DNA of 64,000 nt, from NCBI RefSeq assembly GCF_030646845.1, contig NZ_JAUSLE010000069.1:1-64000 (forward strand), given 5' to 3'. Source of the stretch: Rhodoferax sp. (GTDB taxonomy: Bacteria > Pseudomonadota > Gammaproteobacteria > Burkholderiales > Burkholderiaceae_C). Position numbers and translations under genes: made by a program. The notes beneath the pieces are model-generated. The model did not search any database and had not been told where the DNA came from. It saw only the letters and a program-made list of their open reading frames with translations. Below are positions 60,210-64,000 of the stretch, piece after piece (the first letter of the stretch is position 1; each line of letters opens with the position of its first letter).

Positions 60210-62618
60210 CTAGCCTCGAGGCAGCGTCTGCATCAGCAGTTCAAACTCGTCTGCAGGCAAGCCGGGTGAGCACAGATAACCCTGAAAAGATTCGCAATCC
60301 AACGCGGCCAGGTAGTCTTTTTGCGCGATGGTTTCCACACCCTCTGCGACTACTTTCAGTTTGAGGCCGCGTGCCATGCCAATGGTTGCACTCACAATCG
60401 CGCGATCGCTCTCGTCTTCAGGCAAGCCCATCACAAATGATCGATCGATCTTGAGTTTGGAGATGGGAAATTTCTTCAGGTACGCCAGGCTGGAATAGCC
60501 GGTTCCGAAGTCATCGATGGACATGACCACGCCGAGATCGGCCAACGCATGCAGACGCTCAAGTGCCTCGTTGGCGTCCCGGACCAGAATGGACTCGGTC
60601 AACTCCAATTCCAGAAGCTGCGCAGCCAGACCCGAGCCCCGGAGCACGGCTGCGACGATCTCGACAAAATCAGATTGCTGAAACTGCAGTGCTGACACGT
60701 TAATCGACACCGTCACGGGCGTCCCGCGGTTTTGCCAGACCACCGCTTGCCGCACAGCCTCCTGCAGCACCCAATTGCCAATCGTGATGATGAAACCCGA
60801 CTCTTCAGCCAATGGAATGAACAGTGCTGGCGATACATTGCCGAGTTCAGAGTCAGACCAGCGAATCAAGGCTTCGGCACCGAGCAACTCTCCCGTGGCC
60901 AGCGAAATCTGGGGCTGGTAATGCAACCGGAACAAGCCCTGTTCCATGGCCTGGCGCATGGCGTGATCCATCTTCATGCGGGACAGCAAATCGACGTTCA
61001 TCTGCGGTTGATAGAAGCGAAAACTTCCGCGCCCGCGCTCCTTGACCAGGTACATCGCGGCGTCAGCACATCTGATCAGCTCATCCAGAGACTTTCCATC
61101 TTCCGGATACAGCGCGATGCCGATGCTGCAGCCTACGGAAAAACTCATGTCGTCGATCTGGAATGGTCGCCCGATGACTTCAAGGACCCGGCGCGCCAGC
61201 ACCTCGGCACAGTGAGCATCAATCTCCTGCAAAAAGATGACGAACTCGTCGCCGCCAAGACGGCACAAGGTATCGACTTCACGCAGACAACGCTTGATGC
61301 GCTCCGCCACTTCCACCAGAACCCGATCGCCGAACGTGCGGCCCATCGAATCGTTAATATTTTTGAAACGGTCCAGGTCAAGATAGAAAACACCAAACTC
61401 GCTGCCGTTTCTCTCCGCCAGACGCAAGGAATAAGCCACCCGCTGAGACAGCAGCAGCCGGTTCGGCAAACCGGTCAATACATCGCTGTAAGCCAGTTGT
61501 TCAATACGTTTCTGGGCCGCCAGTTCTTCCGTCAGGTCTTTGAAGAAACAGATGGTGTGCAAAACATCGCCCTGATCGTCGCGCAACAGGACCCAGGAAA
61601 CCTGGACGGCACAGGCTGCGCGATTTTCTCTCTTGAGCCAGAGCTGGCCGCGCCAAAATCCGTCGTCAGTGAGCTTCTGCGCCAGACGGGAAATGAACTC
61701 GGGGTCCTGCGGATCCTGGAACAAATCGTTGGGTGAAGCCCCTGTCAATTGCGCCTGGGGGCTTTCCGTCAGGCGTTCACACACAGGATTGACAGCAAGG
61801 ATGACAAAGCCAGGGTCCGTGATGAAAATGGCATCCAGACTCGATTCAAAAACCTTCGCCGCCAGACGAAGCCTGGACTCGGCATCCATGCTCTGCGTGA
61901 TATCGCGAAAGGAAAACACCCGCCCAGTGGGTTGACCTCTGCTGTACAGCGGTCGTGTCACCCGCTCCAGCATGCGTCCGGTGATCAGGACCAAGACATC
62001 GGAGGTCTCGACCAGGGGACTCTGGGCAATCTCAAGAAGACGCTTTTCGTAAGGCCCTGAATCAACCACAAGGCTGGCGAGATGGGTGTACAACGCCCTG
62101 TCATTTCGTTTCAACAACAGGTCTTCAGGCACCTCCCAGAGCGCGGCGAAATGGCGGTTGTAGTTCCGGATGTCGCCGTTCAGGTCAGTGACCAGAATGC
62201 CATCGGCTGTTGACTCCAGGGTGGCCCGCAGTTCTGCCAGCAGCCTTTCAAGCTCGTCCTCGGCGTGGCGCTGCTGACGCAAATCCCGCAGGGCGACCAC
62301 ATACACCGCGCGATCAGGTTCAGGCCAAACCCGACTGACACGGCGTTCTACCGGCACGGCAATCCCATCGGCACCACGCAACAGGGTCTGCGAGTGAATG
62401 CCAGCGATCAGACCCGCGGCGATATCTTCCCAAAAGAACTGGTCTTCCGGCGTCGCGGTCAACTCGATGGCCGGCTTGCCGACCAGATCATCAGACGCAA
62501 GACCGAGCAAGTCACCCGCCGCGCGATTGACAGCAAGGATGCGAAGACTTACCGGATCAACCAGCCAGACGGCCTCCAGCAAGCCTTCGAGGAGAGGGCC
62601 CCACTCAGGGGACTTCAC
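60210..62618 (-). CDS. PAS-PAS-PAS-GGDEF-EAL c-di-GMP signalling protein
   Basis: The 802-residue protein has three PAS-like domains (about residues 8-120, 130-240 and 250-370). A GGDEF domain follows with intact LGGDEF and an I-site (REVD five residues earlier), then an EAL domain. The EAL motif EALIRW, SINVSALQF, LELTES, DDFGTGYSS, KIDRSF and EGVET are all present, so both synthesis and hydrolysis look possible. No TM segments are seen. The start is a GTG overlapping the stop of the HD-GYP gene (GTGA). Confidence 0.92.
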   Translation of the reverse strand: MKSPEWGPLLEGLLEAVWLVDPVSLRILAVNRAAGDLLGLASDDLVGKPAIELTATPEDQFFWEDIAAGLIAGIHSQTLLRGADGIAVPVERRVSRVWPEPDRAVYVVALRDLRQQRHAEDELERLLAELRATLESTADGILVTDLNGDIRNYNRHFAALWEVPEDLLLKRNDRALYTHLASLVVDSGPYEKRLLEIAQSPLVETSDVLVLITGRMLERVTRPLYSRGQPTGRVFSFRDITQSMDAESRLRLAAKVFESSLDAIFITDPGFVILAVNPVCERLTESPQAQLTGASPNDLFQDPQDPEFISRLAQKLTDDGFWRGQLWLKRENRAACAVQVSWVLLRDDQGDVLHTICFFKDLTEELAAQKRIEQLAYSDVLTGLPNRLLLSQRVAYSLRLAERNGSEFGVFYLDLDRFKNINDSMGRTFGDRVLVEVAERIKRCLREVDTLCRLGGDEFVIFLQEIDAHCAEVLARRVLEVIGRPFQIDDMSFSVGCSIGIALYPEDGKSLDELIRCADAAMYLVKERGRGSFRFYQPQMNVDLLSRMKMDHAMRQAMEQGLFRLHYQPQISLATGELLGAEALIRWSDSELGNVSPALFIPLAEESGFIITIGNWVLQEAVRQAVVWQNRGTPVTVSINVSALQFQQSDFVEIVAAVLRGSGLAAQLLELELTESILVRDANEALERLHALADLGVVMSIDDFGTGYSSLAYLKKFPISKLKIDRSFVMGLPEDESDRAIVSATIGMARGLKLKVVAEGVETIAQKDYLAALDCESFQGYLCSPGLPADEFELLMQTLPRG

Positions 62619-63922
62619 AGCGCTTCCTGTGCAACCGACGGATCAATCGCCCTCTCGAAAAAGTAACAGATCCGCTGTCGGGGCGACAGGTAGTCCATGG
62701 CCGCCCTGGGCAGACTGGCGGGTTTGACGCTGCGGCGAATACCAACCGCGGGCGCCTGTTCGAGATCGAGAATCAGAGCCTCATGTTTTGAAACACCCGG
62801 CTCATACACGACAAGCCGGGGCTTTAAGGGCCGCGAGGAGTTGACCGACACCACGATGGCAAATCTCTCATCCACCAGTTGCACGATCGAACCCGGCGGA
62901 TACACCCCCATCATGCGAATAAAGGCGCTGAGCGCCACGCTGTCAAAACGCGTTTTCAATTGGGCAAAGATGAGCGACAAAGCTTCATGTGGCGTGATGG
63001 CGGCAGCTGGTCGGCCCGGATTGCACAGGTTCTCATACCGATTTACCAACGCCAATATTTTGGCGGACATTGACAGACTGTCGCCCCTGAGGCGCGCGGG
63101 GAAACCGCTACCGTCAATCAATTCATGATGCTGGCCGATGGCCTGCAACGCCCCGGCAGTCAACTCCATGCGCTGCCCCAGCCTGACACTCTGCCCAACA
63201 TGTTCCTGGTATAGCTTGTACTCAGCCGACGAGAAGTTTTCTTCCAGCCAGCGAACCCGGTCGGGCAATTCAGTTTTACCAATGTCATGCAGGAACGCCG
63301 CCATCCCCAGATCGACCATGTCTGACTGCGCCAGACCCAGGGACTTCCCCAGTAGCAGGGAAATAATTGTCACATTCACCGGATGCATGGAGGCCTTGTC
63401 CCCCATGCCGTCAGACAGCAGCCGAATGGCCGATTCACCGTCTCCCAAGATCTCGGAGACAAACCTGTTGACCATTCCAACACACTGCTCCATGGCCAGG
63501 CGGGGTTTTGTGTTGACCTGCTCCACGGTCAGCTTGTACTGGCGAATGGCCTCACCAAACCGGCGCTCACAGATGGCCATGCCGCGCTCCTGCGCGCTCA
63601 ACAAATCGCTTCTCTGCTTTCGACGGCGAAGCTCCTCGGCTGCCGCGTTGGCCCGCTCCAGGTCAGCCCCACCGTTCAGGTCACGGCCCGGCTCGGGTTC
63701 GCCCGCCCCGGCAGCGGACGATCCTGGCGCGAGGTCGCTCTTTGCCGGCACATAACGAACGCGATCAAGACCAAGTCCCCGAATAATCTCAATCTGTTTG
63801 TCGGATGAGATTTTGAAACTCCCCTTGGGAAAAGGGTGCGACATCCAGCCCAGTTCAAGCTCGATGAACATGCCGATTCGCAATTGGCTGAGATCAATAA
63901 GTTCGGAGAGAGATTCGTTCAT
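62615..63922 (-). CDS. HD-GYP domain c-di-GMP phosphodiesterase-like protein
   Basis: The 435-residue protein has an N-terminal DUF3391-like region (LSQLRIGMFIELELGWMSHPF), a charged linker around residues 80-120 and an HD-GYP domain with HDIGKTELPD and HHELIDGSGFP. The third signature residue set reads GSGFP where GYP is typical, a conservative Tyr-to-Phe change. The ATG at 63922 is chosen because the family N-terminus begins there; a further in-frame start near 63991 lacks homology. Confidence 0.9.
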   Translation of the reverse strand: MNESLSELIDLSQLRIGMFIELELGWMSHPFPKGSFKISSDKQIEIIRGLGLDRVRYVPAKSDLAPGSSAAGAGEPEPGRDLNGGADLERANAAAEELRRRKQRSDLLSAQERGMAICERRFGEAIRQYKLTVEQVNTKPRLAMEQCVGMVNRFVSEILGDGESAIRLLSDGMGDKASMHPVNVTIISLLLGKSLGLAQSDMVDLGMAAFLHDIGKTELPDRVRWLEENFSSAEYKLYQEHVGQSVRLGQRMELTAGALQAIGQHHELIDGSGFPARLRGDSLSMSAKILALVNRYENLCNPGRPAAAITPHEALSLIFAQLKTRFDSVALSAFIRMMGVYPPGSIVQLVDERFAIVVSVNSSRPLKPRLVVYEPGVSKHEALILDLEQAPAVGIRRSVKPASLPRAAMDYLSPRQRICYFFERAIDPSVAQEAL

Positions 63923-64000
63923 ACGTCTTTGAATGGAGAAGCCCAGCCTACCATGACCCCGATGGTATTTGCCGCAGGAACTCCCATGCAATTGCGTTCA

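Overview
The window looks like chromosome from a Burkholderiales bacterium of the Comamonadaceae type (Rhodoferax/Polaromonas-like). The reasons are high GC, paired branched-chain-amino-acid-type (Liv) ABC importers and Bug/TctC binding proteins, a prkA-yeaH-spoVR operon, a 6S RNA gene near zapA, and a cobalamin-salvage operon behind a B12 riboswitch. Genus is inference; no rRNA or tRNA gene was seen.

Layout. 1-469: a free-standing 20-codon gene with its own terminator. 470-3280: divergent TrpB2-type tryptophan synthase beta and MetY sulfhydrylase with a perfect palindrome between them. 3499-8269: the prkA-yeaH-spoVR stress operon, then a collapsed Bug-protein pseudogene and an SDR. 9311-15937 (minus): a Liv-type importer, a TctC-type binding protein and a 6PGDH-like dehydrogenase. 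16228-17663: a MetE-like methyltransferase and a ComFB-like protein. 17757-30918: a hydroxycinnamate/phenylpropanoid-type island made of an amidohydrolase divergent from enoyl-CoA hydratase, feruloyl-CoA-synthetase-like ligase, SDR, a second Liv importer with a LivM-LivG fusion, a tannase/feruloyl-esterase lipoprotein, acyl-CoA dehydrogenase and MarR. The set resembles CoA-dependent beta-oxidative side-chain removal (CouL/M/N/O/R-like), with esters cleaved outside the cytoplasm and the products imported. 31117-35964: HxlR-like regulator, FKBP isomerase and grpE-dnaK-dnaJ behind a sigma-32-type promoter. 36087-39070: beta-CASP nuclease, membrane protein and radical SAM protein.

39128-43838 is the most unusual part: a relic integron. 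A truncated, frameshifted integrase start (minus strand) faces a perfect LexA box. On the other side is a 20-codon leader ORF whose stop codon overlaps the attI-type crossover, followed by about eight same-direction cassettes separated by attC-like sites. Two attC sites carry perfect 10-bp complements of the start of their own cassette. The leader ORF is homologous to the solitary 20-codon gene at 137-199. A family of roughly 45-bp repeats occurs across the window, including inside coding genes and at the break point of the dead integrase.

43833-46928: aminotransferase, endonuclease III and a diguanylate cyclase. 46939-57445 (minus): a B12 riboswitch followed by btuB, an extra B12-type binding protein, cobU, btuF, btuC, btuD, cobQ, cobT, cobS and cobC, mostly with overlapping stop and start codons. 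57518-60161: zapB-like gene, zapA, a DUF2279 protein, 6S RNA and a TauE/SafE exporter. 60210-63922 (minus): a PAS-GGDEF-EAL protein translationally coupled to an HD-GYP protein, a c-di-GMP module.
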